Assembly: GCA_001599355.1 (NCBI GenBank)
Contig: BCGQ01000001.1
Span: 2,235,135-2,299,134, forward strand
Reading direction: 5' to 3'
Source: Nakazawaea peltata
Taxonomy: Eukaryota; Ascomycota; Pichiomycetes; Alaninales; Pachysolenaceae
Length of the DNA stretch: 64,000 nucleotides
In this document: in pieces, positions 30,423-40,021 of the stretch
Layout of the letters: each line of letters opens with the position of its first letter
How positions within the stretch are numbered: position 1 is the first letter of the stretch
Position numbers and translations under genes: made by a program
The notes under the pieces: model-generated
The model's database searches: none
What the model saw: the letters and a program-made list of their open reading frames with translations, nothing else
Told to the model about the DNA's origin: nothing

Positions 30423-30572
30423 CCCCCCTTATTTAGCCCTTATTTAGCCCCTTTAAGTCGTGTATATTAATTTTCTATATGAAAAAATCTCCGCGCGTTT
30501 TGTACCTATAAATTTTAACTATATAAAAATTATTGGAGAATAAGAGATTTTATATCACTTTGAGTTACCGCT

Positions 30573-31654
30573 ATGATTCCATCTATTGATTTCAATGGCC
30601 TGCTGGTCTCTAAATATTTCCTCTTCTTTGCATTGTTTGTTGGAGGTGTCAGAATCACCAAGTTCTGTCTGGGTTTTTTGTCCTTGTTATTGAACCTGTA
30701 CATTTTACCGCCAGTTAACGTAAGTGGGCTTTAGTATACCAGAACATTAGAAGAAAGGTACTAACAAGTGTGTAGTTCGCCAAATATGGTGCTAAGAAGG
30801 GCGCATGGGCCGTTGTTACCGGTGCTTCCGATGGTATTGGTAAAGAATACGCCCGTCAATTGGCCAAGAAGGGTCTTAACATTATCTTGGTTTCAAGAAC
30901 GGAATCAAAATTGAAGGAGTTGGCTCTGGATATCGAATCTTCTTTCAAAGTTGAAACCAAGGTTTTGGCGTTTGATGCCTCTACTGATGATGAGGAGAAT
31001 TACCTGGCTTTGGCTTCTATTGTCAGCTCTTTGCCTGTTACTATTTTGATCAACAATGTTGGTCAATCTCATTCTATTCCAGTTCCTTTCTTGGAAACTG
31101 AGGAGAAGGAATTGAGAGATATTGTCACAATTAACAATTTCGCCACTTTACGTATTACTCAAGTTGTTGCCCCAACTATTGTCAAGACTGCTAAAGAAAT
31201 GAAGAAGAGAGGTTTGATTGTTACTATGGGATCCTTTGCTGGTTTATTACCTACTCCATTATTGGCCACTTACTCTGGTTCTAAAGCTTTCTTACAGAAT
31301 TGGTCCAGTGCATTAGCTGGTGAATTGAAATCTTCCAATGTAGATGTCGAATTGGCCATTAGTTACCTTGTTACTTCTGCTATGTCAAAGATCAGAAGAA
31401 CTTCCCTGACAATCCCTAACGCTAAGGCATTTGTTTCTTCTACATTGAGAAATGTTGGTAGATCCAGAGTCGGAGCTCAAGAAAGATATGCTACTATTAC
31501 TCCATACCCAACTCATGCTTTGATGCACTTCTTTATTGAGGAAACTGTTGGTGTTTTCTCTAGTCTCGCCAATAAGTTGAATCTTAATATGCACTTGAGT
31601 ATCAGAAAAAGAGCTTTAGCCAAAGCTCGTCGTCAAGCTGCTAAGAAGGACTAA
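30573..31654 (+). CDS. IFA38: Very-long-chain 3-oxoacyl-CoA reductase (spliced)
   Basis: ER beta-ketoacyl-CoA reductase, the second step of fatty acid elongation, acting just before Phs1. The gene has two exons: 30573-30719 (49 codons) and 30776-31654, giving 341 residues (S. cerevisiae 347). The junction restores LPPVNFAKYGAK, matching LPAVNFDKYGAK in S. cerevisiae Ifa38. Exon 1 encodes the membrane anchor (about 15-45). Exon 2 has the NADPH motif [19 protein letters not shown], and the catalytic TYSGSKAF (Tyr, Lys). The C-terminus RRQAAKKD is basic, consistent with ER retention. Without the exon join the protein would lack its anchor and part of the Rossmann fold. Confidence 0.95.
30720..30775 (+). 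other. IFA38 intron (56 nt)
   Basis: Donor GTAAGT, branch point TACTAAC at 30759-30765 and acceptor GTGTAG, with 10 nt between branch point and acceptor. It is in phase 0 between codons 49 and 50. Confidence 0.95.
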
Positions 31655-32793
31655 ACATTAAATATACAAAATTTATTTCAAATTCTATTACTGTATTGTA
31701 AATATATCGATAAATTGATTCTCTAAGAAAAAATCTATATATAATTTATATATGAAGTGAGAGAACAATTGAAAGAAAACTAGTTGAATAGAAAATTACT
31801 CAAATACAAATTGGCTCAGTAACTTAATGCAAGCTTTCAATAACAATTGACAAAAATTCCTTGACAATGCTAATAATAATAGACCTTGAATGCTTGTATT
31901 AACCAAGCTCCCCTTCCTTTGGGATCCGGTACTAGTCACCTTCCTAAATAGGAAATTAAGGTCGCACGAGTAATGGTAGGCGAGGTAATAGATTTCATCA
32001 TGGGCGTCTTGAGGCGTGTAAAAATTACATTCTGATGCAGCAGCCTCCTGGCTCAGCATCCCAAATAGTCGCCCTCTCTTCCTTATTCAGTACATTCAGC
32101 CCTCCTACTCCCATCCTCCCATCTCCATCGCTAGTCTTCTCTCCCTTTTTCGTGCATGAAAAAACACACACAAAAAAAAAAATTCAATGCACCTTCAAAT
32201 GGCTGGTTTTCCCATCGCTCAATAACTTTACCCTTTTCGGTCATCTGCGCAAGCAAATTGCATCAAGGGGGTAGCGTCAACTACATTCAAAGAGGGAGAC
32301 GTACAGCTAAGAGAAGGGCTTGTTTTGTGTTGTTAATTATTCAGGGGTCAAATTCTCAGCCATTTCGGGACAAAACAAGTAAAAAAAACATTGGTGAAAT
32401 GCCTGATAAAACCAGCTAATAAATTAGATTAAATGGCTGAAGAAATTCAGGGATTATATATATCATCCAAGCCTGGCTCTCGTACAGAATTTTAAATAAT
32501 TAGATTGTATACTTCTAAGCATCTTTGAAGTATTCTTCATATCACTGTCGTGTTATATTCTCACTCAGGTTCGACTAAGGAGATATACACTTCCATTCCC
32601 CACTTGAGTTCTTCTTACCATAGCAGGACTCTTTCACACCCTAGCACAATTTCCGGGTAAAGCTATAACATTTCATTTGTCACATCCTTGTTGACGTCCA
32701 TTCCTTTATATTTGATTTATTCATAGACTTTGTCTTTTGACGACCATTACGTTGTTTGTTGCTGTTTTTATCCAATCATAATCATAATTAATC
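31655..32793. promoter_or_regulatory. Long AMN1 upstream region
   Basis: 1.14 kb with no convincing gene. The minus-strand frame 31796-32059 and the plus-strand frames 32035-32274 and 32156-32419 have no recognisable content. It holds a Mcm1-type P-box at 31943-31952, an A-rich run near 32168-32184, and an A/T-rich zone before AMN1. AMN1 is cell-cycle regulated in S. cerevisiae, so a long control region fits. Confidence 0.55.
31943..31952. promoter_or_regulatory. Mcm1-like P-box (AMN1 upstream)
   Basis: CCTAAATAGG within TTCCTAAATAGGAAATT closely matches the Mcm1 consensus TTTCCTAATTAGGAAA. It lies about 840 bp upstream of AMN1 and 290 bp downstream of IFA38, so the target gene is uncertain. 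Confidence 0.5.
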
Positions 32794-34596
32794 ATGGCAG
32801 AATCATCGACTCATAATAACACCATAGCATATCCAACTACAAGAGTATTCACCGATGACGTGGCTCTCAGTGATGAAGAAAGACAAGATACTTCTTATTT
32901 CTCCAACTTGAAAAATAAGACTCGTGCCGGTAGTAAACGGTCTAATGAAAGTTCTACTGTCTTCGGGACATTGAGACCACTGAAAAGAATCACCAGTTGC
33001 ACTACATCAGATCAAATCACTGAGCCATTCTTCAAGAATATAAAATACTATACTTCTAAGAAGTTGAGGTCTATTTCTTCCAGTAGCCAGATACAAGGCT
33101 CAGATGACTTGACGAGAAAGAACAGCAAATTGAGACTGATCATTACCAAGAACAACAGCTCTAATTCGATCAACAGTTCTTCAAGTTCTTCCTCGCTGGG
33201 ATACTCTCCAGTTGACTATTCACCACCAACCACACCAGTGAGAAATCCAGGATTATCTTATGATAATGACGCCACTCCAAATTCGGACTTCTCCATTAGA
33301 TCTTCATCTCAATACATGGCCTTAGAGAGACCTTATGACAGTCCACTTGCTTCTCCTACCGCCAGAAAAGGTTCTCTGGCAGATGAATTGAAGTTGGAAA
33401 GATTGAGTTTGCAAAGTTCTCTGCACAAGATCTTTGGAATCCCTGAAATCGTTTATACAATTTTGGAGATTTACGATTCACACAATTCGTTGATCCCACA
33501 TGAAATGCCACCAGTTAGAAGAGTTCCGTTGTCTTATGAACATGCTTTGCTCATCCACAAGGATGAAAAGAGGCTGAGACAAGTATGGGAAGAGTCTCAA
33601 AAACTTGTGACCAAAGGGAGTAACAATGTAAAAGCTCAACACTCTTTATACAATTGCTTGTTTGTAAATAAATTGTGGAGCCAAGTAGCTAAAGAGCTCA
33701 TTGGTAAGAATTGTTATTTCGACGATGACTACCAATGGTTGAAGTATGGTTATAATTTGAATAAGCACTTGCAGAATGACACTCTTGTCAAGACCAAGCC
33801 AAAACTGTTTGTATTACACAAATTGACCCAAACTAAACAGAAACATGTCGATTTGGTTATGGGATGCATGGATTTCCTGGAATTAGAATGGTTAGAGTTC
33901 TATATCTGTTCCAAAATCTTACCATCCCCAAGAATTTTGTTCAGTTCTCATTTAAGTGCTGACAAGAGTATCAAATTAAAGAGATTGGTGATTACCGGGT
34001 CGAAAGTTCTCAACAATGAGTTCCTTATCAAATGGGCACCTCATTTGAAGAATTTGGAAATTCTTGACTTAAGAGCTTGTGAATCTATTACCGACTCTGG
34101 TATTTATCTGATTTCTATGAATTGTCCAAAGTTAAAGATGCTTAACGTCGGAAGACAAACAAGACCAGAACTTGTCTCGGATGCTAGTATTTGTTCTATC
34201 ATCAGAAATACCCAAATTCTGACTCTTGGTGTCGCTGGATGTGCTATCACCGACCGTACTATATGGGAACTCCTGATCAACAAGCTGGACTCGTTGGAGA
34301 GGTTATCTCTGAATAATTGTAGAAGATTGACAAATGAGTCTCTTCCAAGGACCATACACTATTTTAAGAAGTTGTCTGTTTTAGAAATCAGACATTGTTT
34401 CCAGATCACCAATGTCAAACCTCTTGTTGAGTACAAGAGATTTCAACTGCTGAAAAGAATAAGTGTTTTGATTGAAGGTTGTGAAACTATCGAAAAACTT
34501 ATTCAACTGGAAGAAGCACTGTTAGATTTGGAGATCAGTAAGAAGATTTTGGATGACATCACTGAGTGGTGCAATAGCACAAGCGACAGTGAGTAA
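32794..34596 (+). CDS. AMN1: Amn1-type leucine-rich repeat protein
   Basis: Antagonist of mitotic exit: Amn1 binds Tem1 and also acts as a ubiquitin-ligase adaptor for Ace2, controlling daughter-cell separation. It has 600 residues (S. cerevisiae 549). The first 210 residues are a disordered Ser-rich region. A conserved block follows (FGIPEIVYTILEIYDS near residue 214, then SYEHALLIHKDE). AMN1-type LRRs fill about 330-560 (LKNLEILDLRACESITDSG, GVAGCAITDRTIWELL). CTG at residues 261 and 494 both match Ala in S. cerevisiae (ERAKKAW, IWEFA). One CTG in ERLSxNNC lies where S. cerevisiae has Leu. Confidence 0.88.
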   Translation: MAESSTHNNTIAYPTTRVFTDDVALSDEERQDTSYFSNLKNKTRAGSKRSNESSTVFGTLRPLKRITSCTTSDQITEPFFKNIKYYTSKKLRSISSSSQIQGSDDLTRKNSKLRLIITKNNSSNSINSSSSSSSLGYSPVDYSPPTTPVRNPGLSYDNDATPNSDFSIRSSSQYMALERPYDSPLASPTARKGSLADELKLERLSLQSSLHKIFGIPEIVYTILEIYDSHNSLIPHEMPPVRRVPLSYEHALLIHKDEKRLRQVWEESQKLVTKGSNNVKAQHSLYNCLFVNKLWSQVAKELIGKNCYFDDDYQWLKYGYNLNKHLQNDTLVKTKPKLFVLHKLTQTKQKHVDLVMGCMDFLELEWLEFYICSKILPSPRILFSSHLSADKSIKLKRLVITGSKVLNNEFLIKWAPHLKNLEILDLRACESITDSGIYLISMNCPKLKMLNVGRQTRPELVSDASICSIIRNTQILTLGVAGCAITDRTIWELLINKLDSLERLSLNNCRRLTNESLPRTIHYFKKLSVLEIRHCFQITNVKPLVEYKRFQLLKRISVLIEGCETIEKLIQLEEALLDLEISKKILDDITEWCNSTSDSE

Positions 34597-34688
34597 AGAA
34601 GATGCATTTATAGAAAATATGTAAAAATCATATTAATTTATAATAATATTAACTAATAACAAAATTTAAGGTGTAAATACCCCACACA

Positions 34689-36182
34689 TCAACTGTACTC
34701 GGTTAAGAAAACGTCCCAGAAATATTGGACTGCCGTTACGATGATCATCACCGACTCGAAAATACAAATAAGGAAATTTGACGCCCCCTTTCTTTTGAAC
34801 CGCTCACCGATTGAGACCAAGAGAATATTGGTGAACAATGTGAGCAAGGGAATGAAACTCGGATAAAGCCCAGTCATTAAGGCTAAAGGAAGCTCACTTT
34901 GTTCCTGACTCTTCAGAATGTAAGCTATGAATCCATCCAGGATCATCAGCATATACTTGTTGTGCCAAGTACCGAATAAAACAGGGAAGGCAAAAGAGAT
35001 GATATTGATTGGGCAAACGAATCTCTTTCTTTCAGAATAGAATTGGGCAATTTTATGGCTCACAGCTTCAGTGTCTTCGAAGTCAGGAACCTCGCTGAGC
35101 AAGTCGACAACTGATACAACATCGGTCAAGCCAACGGTCATACCAGCTCCAACGGTTGGATGTCTCATATTATACAGATCTCCAATTAATAACAATCCTG
35201 GTACTTTGTTATTAAGCAGAGGCATACGTTGGAGAGGGGCGACTCTGTAGTTTTCAGTGTCCAAATTATCAAGCAGATACTCAAGTGATTTATGTAACCA
35301 GTTAGGAACATTTGTTAAAGACGTGCCTCTTAAGAATGAAATCACTTCATTTCTGGAAGGGGGCGTTGTGGAATTGTAGCAAGCATAGAACCGGAATTTA
35401 TCCGATGTGATGGGGGTAATGAGCATCGGAGGATGCTTATCGTTGAAGAAGTGCATTGGAAGACCATGAAGCTCATGTTTGACATTACGTAAAACAAGAG
35501 ACATAGTGTAACCAGTAATGACTGGGGTAGAATTCTTGAACTCTTTACGGACTCTCGAGTATATTCCGTCACTCAGAACTACCAACCTTGCTTGATAAGA
35601 TCCGTTATCACTTACAACTCCTTTCACTGCACCTGCCTCATCCTTGATCAATTTAGTAACGACTCCACTAACCCAAGAGACATTTTCTTCACTGCGAGCA
35701 ACTTTCCTCATATTGGATACGAATTTTCCATGTCTGAACAGCAGGGCGAGGTGAGTGGTGCTAGAATTCCATTTTTCAGCATCAAATGATTCATCTGGTT
35801 CCAATTTATAAGAACCTGATTCAGGCAATTGAAGACTTTTCAACCTCTCTGATCCTTGGAAGTCCGATTTCTGGGGAAACATGATCCTTATAGTTTGAGA
35901 GCGTCTGTACCAGACCCCAAAACCATCTACAATTTTCAGGTCAATACCATTCAAACAATTAGCCAATCCAAGTGCCTTCAACAGCAGGAAACCGCCTGGG
36001 AGAAATAACTCTCCCAGAAGTCTATCTGGGTCTTTCCAATCCCTTTCGATAAGAAGAACTTTACGACCTTGACGCAGAAACAGGGTTGCTGCAGCACAAC
36101 CTACAATTCCGGCACCGACAACAATTGCATCATAAATTTGAGATGGGTCTGCTCCTTCTGGTTTCATAGATTGAATTGTCAT
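34689..36182 (-). CDS. ERG1: Squalene monooxygenase (epoxidase), paralogue 2
   Basis: FAD-dependent ER enzyme that converts squalene to 2,3-oxidosqualene, the target of allylamines. I start it at the ATG at 36182 (MTIQSMKPEGADPSQIYDA), giving 497 residues and aligning with the other copy. The frame stays open to an ATG at 36365, but TATATAAAA lies within the first codons of that extension (about 36349-36357), so the transcript should begin downstream of it. FAD motif VGAGIVGCAA is near residues 25-34, DGIYSRVRKE and GDLYNMRHPTVGAGM are present, and the C-terminus has two hydrophobic segments. RHPTVGAG deviates from the usual RHPLTGGG. Confidence 0.9.
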   Translation of the reverse strand: MTIQSMKPEGADPSQIYDAIVVGAGIVGCAAATLFLRQGRKVLLIERDWKDPDRLLGELFLPGGFLLLKALGLANCLNGIDLKIVDGFGVWYRRSQTIRIMFPQKSDFQGSERLKSLQLPESGSYKLEPDESFDAEKWNSSTTHLALLFRHGKFVSNMRKVARSEENVSWVSGVVTKLIKDEAGAVKGVVSDNGSYQARLVVLSDGIYSRVRKEFKNSTPVITGYTMSLVLRNVKHELHGLPMHFFNDKHPPMLITPITSDKFRFYACYNSTTPPSRNEVISFLRGTSLTNVPNWLHKSLEYLLDNLDTENYRVAPLQRMPLLNNKVPGLLLIGDLYNMRHPTVGAGMTVGLTDVVSVVDLLSEVPDFEDTEAVSHKIAQFYSERKRFVCPINIISFAFPVLFGTWHNKYMLMILDGFIAYILKSQEQSELPLALMTGLYPSFIPLLTLFTNILLVSIGERFKRKGASNFLICIFESVMIIVTAVQYFWDVFLTEYS

Positions 36183-37113
36183 ATCACACTTTATAGATGT
36201 TGGAATAATTTTTAGTTTCAGTTTAGAAAGGTTTTTATGTCTATACTCTGCAATTCGATGTCTAGTAATACTCTTTCGAATTGATTTTCCAGTTCTACTA
36301 ATTAATTTATTATGAATGTATAAGATTGAAGGGGGTGTTTGGGGATTTTTATATACTAATTTCATACGAATAAAATTAGGTTTCCCACAGAGGACAAATT
36401 GAAGTCAGACAGTAGACAATCCGATTCTCTTCAACCGACTAACTCATACTCTAATCCACCCCCAAAATGGTTCAAGCGTTTGTATCACATCATTAAACTT
36501 GCGTTAAAATCTCTCGTAGGCGATCGCCTATCTTTTATTATCTTAAGATTTTGCAGATCATCGGAGATTGTCTAAGCATAAGAGGCATATTTTTTTTTTT
36601 TTTTGGGTAGAGATTGACGAGGTCTGATCACGGAGATATTTGAAAGTTGAGACAAAGTCCAATCTAATAAGACCGTACTTTGAACAATAGAACCGATAGG
36701 CTCCGACACCAAGATTGCGTGAAATTATATCCTCCACCTTTCATAACATCCCCTTTCTGCAGCGCGCATAATAAAGAGGGATAATACGGAGTGCTTCTCG
36801 CTTATTCACTTGAAAGAACTATAAGACAAAGAGGAGAGTAATAATTCCCAGTATTTTTTAAGCTGTTCCTATACATTACCGACATGAAAAAAGAGACTCA
36901 AGTCAGAATGCAATCTGACATGAAATTCTACACCCTCTCCACCATTCCGTCTTCGATTCCACCCCTTTCATCCCTATCTCCTTCCCCTTGGTACTTTAAA
37001 ATTCATAATTTGCTCCCATTAAAATCACCAAACTTTTCCATCCATTTTTTTGCTATGGCGAACAAAGACTTGTAAATAACTTGGATCCATCAGCTAATAG
37101 AGTCCATACCATA
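36183..37113. promoter_or_regulatory. Divergent promoter of the second ERG1-like gene and LGE1
   Basis: 931 bp without a supported gene. Contains the TATA box of the ERG1 paralogue (about 36349-36357), a 14-bp perfect palindrome at 36517-36530, and a T run of about 16 at 36589-36604. The 63-codon plus frame at 36884-37075 is Ser/Pro-rich and ends 38 bp before the LGE1 ATG. It may be an upstream frame rather than a gene. Confidence 0.5.
36517..36530. promoter_or_regulatory. 14-bp perfect palindrome
   Basis: TAGGCGATCGCCTA is self-complementary over all 14 bases and sits in intergenic DNA. It looks like a site for a homodimeric DNA-binding protein. No factor is assigned. Confidence 0.4.
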
Positions 37114-37812
37114 ATGAGTGGAAGAGGAAGAGGCGGATACTATAACGATCATCACGGTGGATCCGGATACCGTGGTGGATATCGTTCCAGATACAACTCA
37201 TACGACAGAAACGATAACGGCGCCGAGTCTTCGCATTCTGAAGGGCCTAGACGCTCTTCTTCAGGACCATCATATAGAAATGGCGAATATAGAGAGAACA
37301 GATATGAAGACTATCGTGGAGCAGGGTCTCATCCAAGAGGATATGGAGGTAACTCGGGTCGTAGATATGACGACCATCATCAACATGGAGCTAGAGAATA
37401 CCAAGGATATAACAATAATGCTACGGTCGCTCCTCATCATCGTGGAAGTGTTCCTAGGGATGATGAAAGACCTCCGGTTCATTCAAGACAACAGTCATAT
37501 GGAGAGACCCATATGAGGCCAGCTGTTACCAGACCTACTGCTCCACCTCAACCGGTAGTACCAACTGAATCTGATAATATCCATATCCGTCTTCTAGAAC
37601 TCGATAGCCTTGACTCTGTTTCTGCTAGTTTCAAGCAAAACTACTTGGTAAAGATCGAAACAGAAGAGAAATTAAATCTGGATTTGAGGAATTTGAAGGC
37701 TGATGTGAATAAGAAGAACCTGGAAATCGAGGAACTTCAAAGACAGCTCACTAAATCTCGTCTTCTGGTGGATTTGACAAAGGAATCGTTACAAGATATT
37801 TCTTTACTTTAA
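37114..37812 (+). CDS. LGE1: Lge1-like cofactor of the Bre1 H2B ubiquitin ligase
   Basis: Lge1 forms condensates with Bre1 and promotes histone H2B ubiquitination on gene bodies. From the ATG at 37114 the protein has 232 residues (S. cerevisiae 332); the frame opens at an upstream TTG that is not used. The N-terminal two thirds is a low-complexity Arg/Gly/Tyr/Ser-rich region (MSGRGRGGYYNDHHGGSGYR), the sticky part of Lge1. The last 60 residues form a coiled coil (KNLEIEELQRQLTKSRLL), the Bre1-binding part. The assignment rests on this architecture and the MSGRGRGG start, so it is moderate. Another RGG protein with a coiled coil is possible. Confidence 0.65.
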   Translation: MSGRGRGGYYNDHHGGSGYRGGYRSRYNSYDRNDNGAESSHSEGPRRSSSGPSYRNGEYRENRYEDYRGAGSHPRGYGGNSGRRYDDHHQHGAREYQGYNNNATVAPHHRGSVPRDDERPPVHSRQQSYGETHMRPAVTRPTAPPQPVVPTESDNIHIRLLELDSLDSVSASFKQNYLVKIETEEKLNLDLRNLKADVNKKNLEIEELQRQLTKSRLLVDLTKESLQDISLL

Positions 37813-37854
37813 TACGTGTATAAATATATTAATCTATTATAGCTTTTTTCCGGT

Positions 37855-39342
37855 TTAACCAAAGTATTCAGCAGCTAAGACAGGGACGAAAACAATAACT
37901 GCAGTGTATAAAGTCATGATCATTTCGAAAAATGCTACCGGAGCCAATAAGACACCTCTTTGTTGGAAGTTAATGAATATCCCGTAGAACAGAACCAGGA
38001 AGAAATGTTTGAAGAGGGTGTAAGGGCTTGGATTAACACCTGAAATGAGAGAAGTTGGACCATCAATACATGATCCACCCAATTTAAAGTACTCAAAGCA
38101 CCCACGTTGTAATATTTGCAAGTATCTATTCCCATTTGCATCAAATAATTTCCATAACAGAAGTGATAAAACATTAATGACAGTATCCAAGTTCTTTCTT
38201 TCATAATGGAATTCTAATAACTTCTCCAATACTGCGGCATCATCACTAAAATCATCGACGTCCTTGAGAAGATTGACCAGCAAAGCAACATCGTTTAAGC
38301 CTGCAGTCATTCCTCCACCTGTCAATGGATGTCTCATATTCAACAGATCACCAATGACAAGAAGTCCAGGAATTGTGTTTTGCTCCAGAGATAAGAATTG
38401 GTTTGGCATGATTCTATAGTTCTCCTTGTCCAAGTTATTTAACAGCTCTTCAAAAGAAGGAACAGTAGATTTAGGAAGGTTTGGAAGAACAGCAGTCTTT
38501 AAAAAATTTACAACTTGTTTGTTTTGTGGTAACTTAGGACCATAATGACAACAAAGTATTCTAGTCTCTTCTGGTGAAATTTGATAGATCAAAATAGGCG
38601 AATGTCCATCACCTAAAAGAACATGTCCATGATTAGGAGCTGGAAGTTTACAATTCTTCAAACTCAACGAAATGAAATGACTCTCCACCTTTGGAGACGT
38701 TGTGATAAGCTCTTTACGGAATTTGGAATAAATACCATCACACAGAACGATCAAACTGGCTTTGTAAGTTTTTCCATCACAAAGTACTCCACACAGTTTA
38801 TTCATATCATCCTTGACGATCTTGTTGACGGTCCCACAAAGCCATGAGACATTTTCCTCCGACCGCGCAGTGTCTCTCAAATTGGAAATAAACTTACCAT
38901 GGCGGAACAGGACACCAGTATAGTTCTCTGAAGCATTCCAGTCGTTGATATCGATTGTGGAGTCAGATTGTAACTTATGAGTATCGGATCCCTTTAAGTA
39001 ATGTTGTCTCGATTCCTTAGATTCTGGGTAGTCTTGCTTCTTTGGATACGTCAAAGTTATGGTAGTCAGACCTTGGTACGAAATATAGTAACCCTTTGTA
39101 GGAATCAGCTCGATACCGTTAACACAATCGAGCATTCCCAACTTTTCTAACAGTCTTAATCCTCCCGGTTGCATTAATTCACCGACAATTCTGTTCGGTT
39201 CCTTCCAATCTCTCTCAACAATCAATACTTTCTTACCTTGCCTCAGAAGCAGTGTAGCCACACAAGGACCTATAACACCGGCGCCAATAACGATGGAGTC
39301 ATAAACAATGGACTCATCTGCGCCTTCGGGTCTTATCGTCAT
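37855..39342 (-). CDS. ERG1: Squalene monooxygenase (epoxidase), paralogue 1
   Basis: Second full-length squalene epoxidase of the window, 495 residues (S. cerevisiae Erg1 496). It has the FAD motif IGAGVIGPCVA near residues 18-28, the ERDWKEPNRIVGELMQPGG segment, LCDGIYSKFRKEL, and the canonical NMRHPLTGGGMTAGL. The C-terminal membrane segments are present. It keeps the canonical motif and has an Upc2-type sterol element 274 bp upstream, so it is the more likely housekeeping copy. LGE1 lies between it and the second copy, and both are on the minus strand, which suggests an old local duplication. Confidence 0.95.
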   Translation of the reverse strand: MTIRPEGADESIVYDSIVIGAGVIGPCVATLLLRQGKKVLIVERDWKEPNRIVGELMQPGGLRLLEKLGMLDCVNGIELIPTKGYYISYQGLTTITLTYPKKQDYPESKESRQHYLKGSDTHKLQSDSTIDINDWNASENYTGVLFRHGKFISNLRDTARSEENVSWLCGTVNKIVKDDMNKLCGVLCDGKTYKASLIVLCDGIYSKFRKELITTSPKVESHFISLSLKNCKLPAPNHGHVLLGDGHSPILIYQISPEETRILCCHYGPKLPQNKQVVNFLKTAVLPNLPKSTVPSFEELLNNLDKENYRIMPNQFLSLEQNTIPGLLVIGDLLNMRHPLTGGGMTAGLNDVALLVNLLKDVDDFSDDAAVLEKLLEFHYERKNLDTVINVLSLLLWKLFDANGNRYLQILQRGCFEYFKLGGSCIDGPTSLISGVNPSPYTLFKHFFLVLFYGIFINFQQRGVLLAPVAFFEMIMTLYTAVIVFVPVLAAEYFG

Positions 39343-39615
39343 TTCTCAAGTGTTTTCAAATATTTATAGTGCTTAAGAGGTTTCAATACCAGCAGATCTT
39401 GCCCTCTTTATATCCTCGAACAACTCCTGATGCATCTCAGATTTTTCGCGTTGGCTCGAGGTCAGAAAAAAGAGATTTTTCACTAGTGGAAAAGGTTTGT
39501 ATACGGGGAGAAAAGAGGACGAGGGAAATGGGTTGATCCAAAGGAAGGTGTGGTGCGAGGCTATGAGAGATATACATAGAATCGGGGTATAATATGGAAT
39601 CAGTTGTTCAAATTA

Positions 39616-39622
39616 TATACGA
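39616..39622 (-). promoter_or_regulatory. Sterol regulatory element (Upc2/Ecm22-type) upstream of ERG1
   Basis: TATACGA is the reverse complement of TCGTATA, the core bound by Upc2/Ecm22 in ERG gene promoters. It lies 274 bp upstream of the ERG1 ATG. CATACGAC follows 14 bp later as a weaker half match. Confidence 0.6.
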
Positions 39623-39818
39623 TGAGGTTTATTCATACGACTAGGTGCCTCTAGATTATAGCCTGATCTGAAGCCTGAGAATGGTCTTATTTTTTTGTAG
39701 ATTCCTGATGGCTCTCGTTTATAAAATGGGAAAATCACATGCAATTAAGGGAATTACCTTATTATTGATAAAGTGCTCAGCATTATTAAGTATAGAAGAC
39801 AATAGCTATTGATAAGTA

Positions 39819-39880
39819 ACTGATAGTAAGTGACTGATGATAAGTGACTACTAATAAGTGACCACTAATAAGTGACTACT
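39819..39880. repeat. Imperfect tandem repeat, unit about 14 nt
   Basis: Four to five degenerate copies of ATAAGTGACTACTA lie in the TMA17 upstream region. The last two are nearly exact. Confidence 0.7.
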
Positions 39881-40021
39881 GCATCGCCTAATCGCCTAAT
39901 TACTATGTACTATGCACTCTGAACCATTCTCAACTACAACTATCGATTTCTCCAACCCACAGTCTCCACCACTCCACCTCTTCCTTGCGCTTCCTTCATA
40001 GCAAATTTGTGCTAACAAAAA

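Larger units (their letters stand above)
39343..40021. promoter_or_regulatory. Divergent promoter of ERG1 and TMA17
   Basis: 679 bp with no gene. It carries a sterol-response-like element (39616-39622), the shared 14-mer TGATAAAGTGCTCA at 39766-39779, and a short tandem repeat at 39819-39880. Confidence 0.55.

Noticed and set aside
31796-32059. 87-codon minus frame between IFA38 and AMN1
   Set aside because: No motif, no plausible promoter, and a P-box lies inside it.
36884-37075. 63-codon open frame upstream of LGE1
   Set aside because: Ser/Pro-rich, no recognisable features, and ends just before the LGE1 start. It could be an upstream frame but has no support as a gene.
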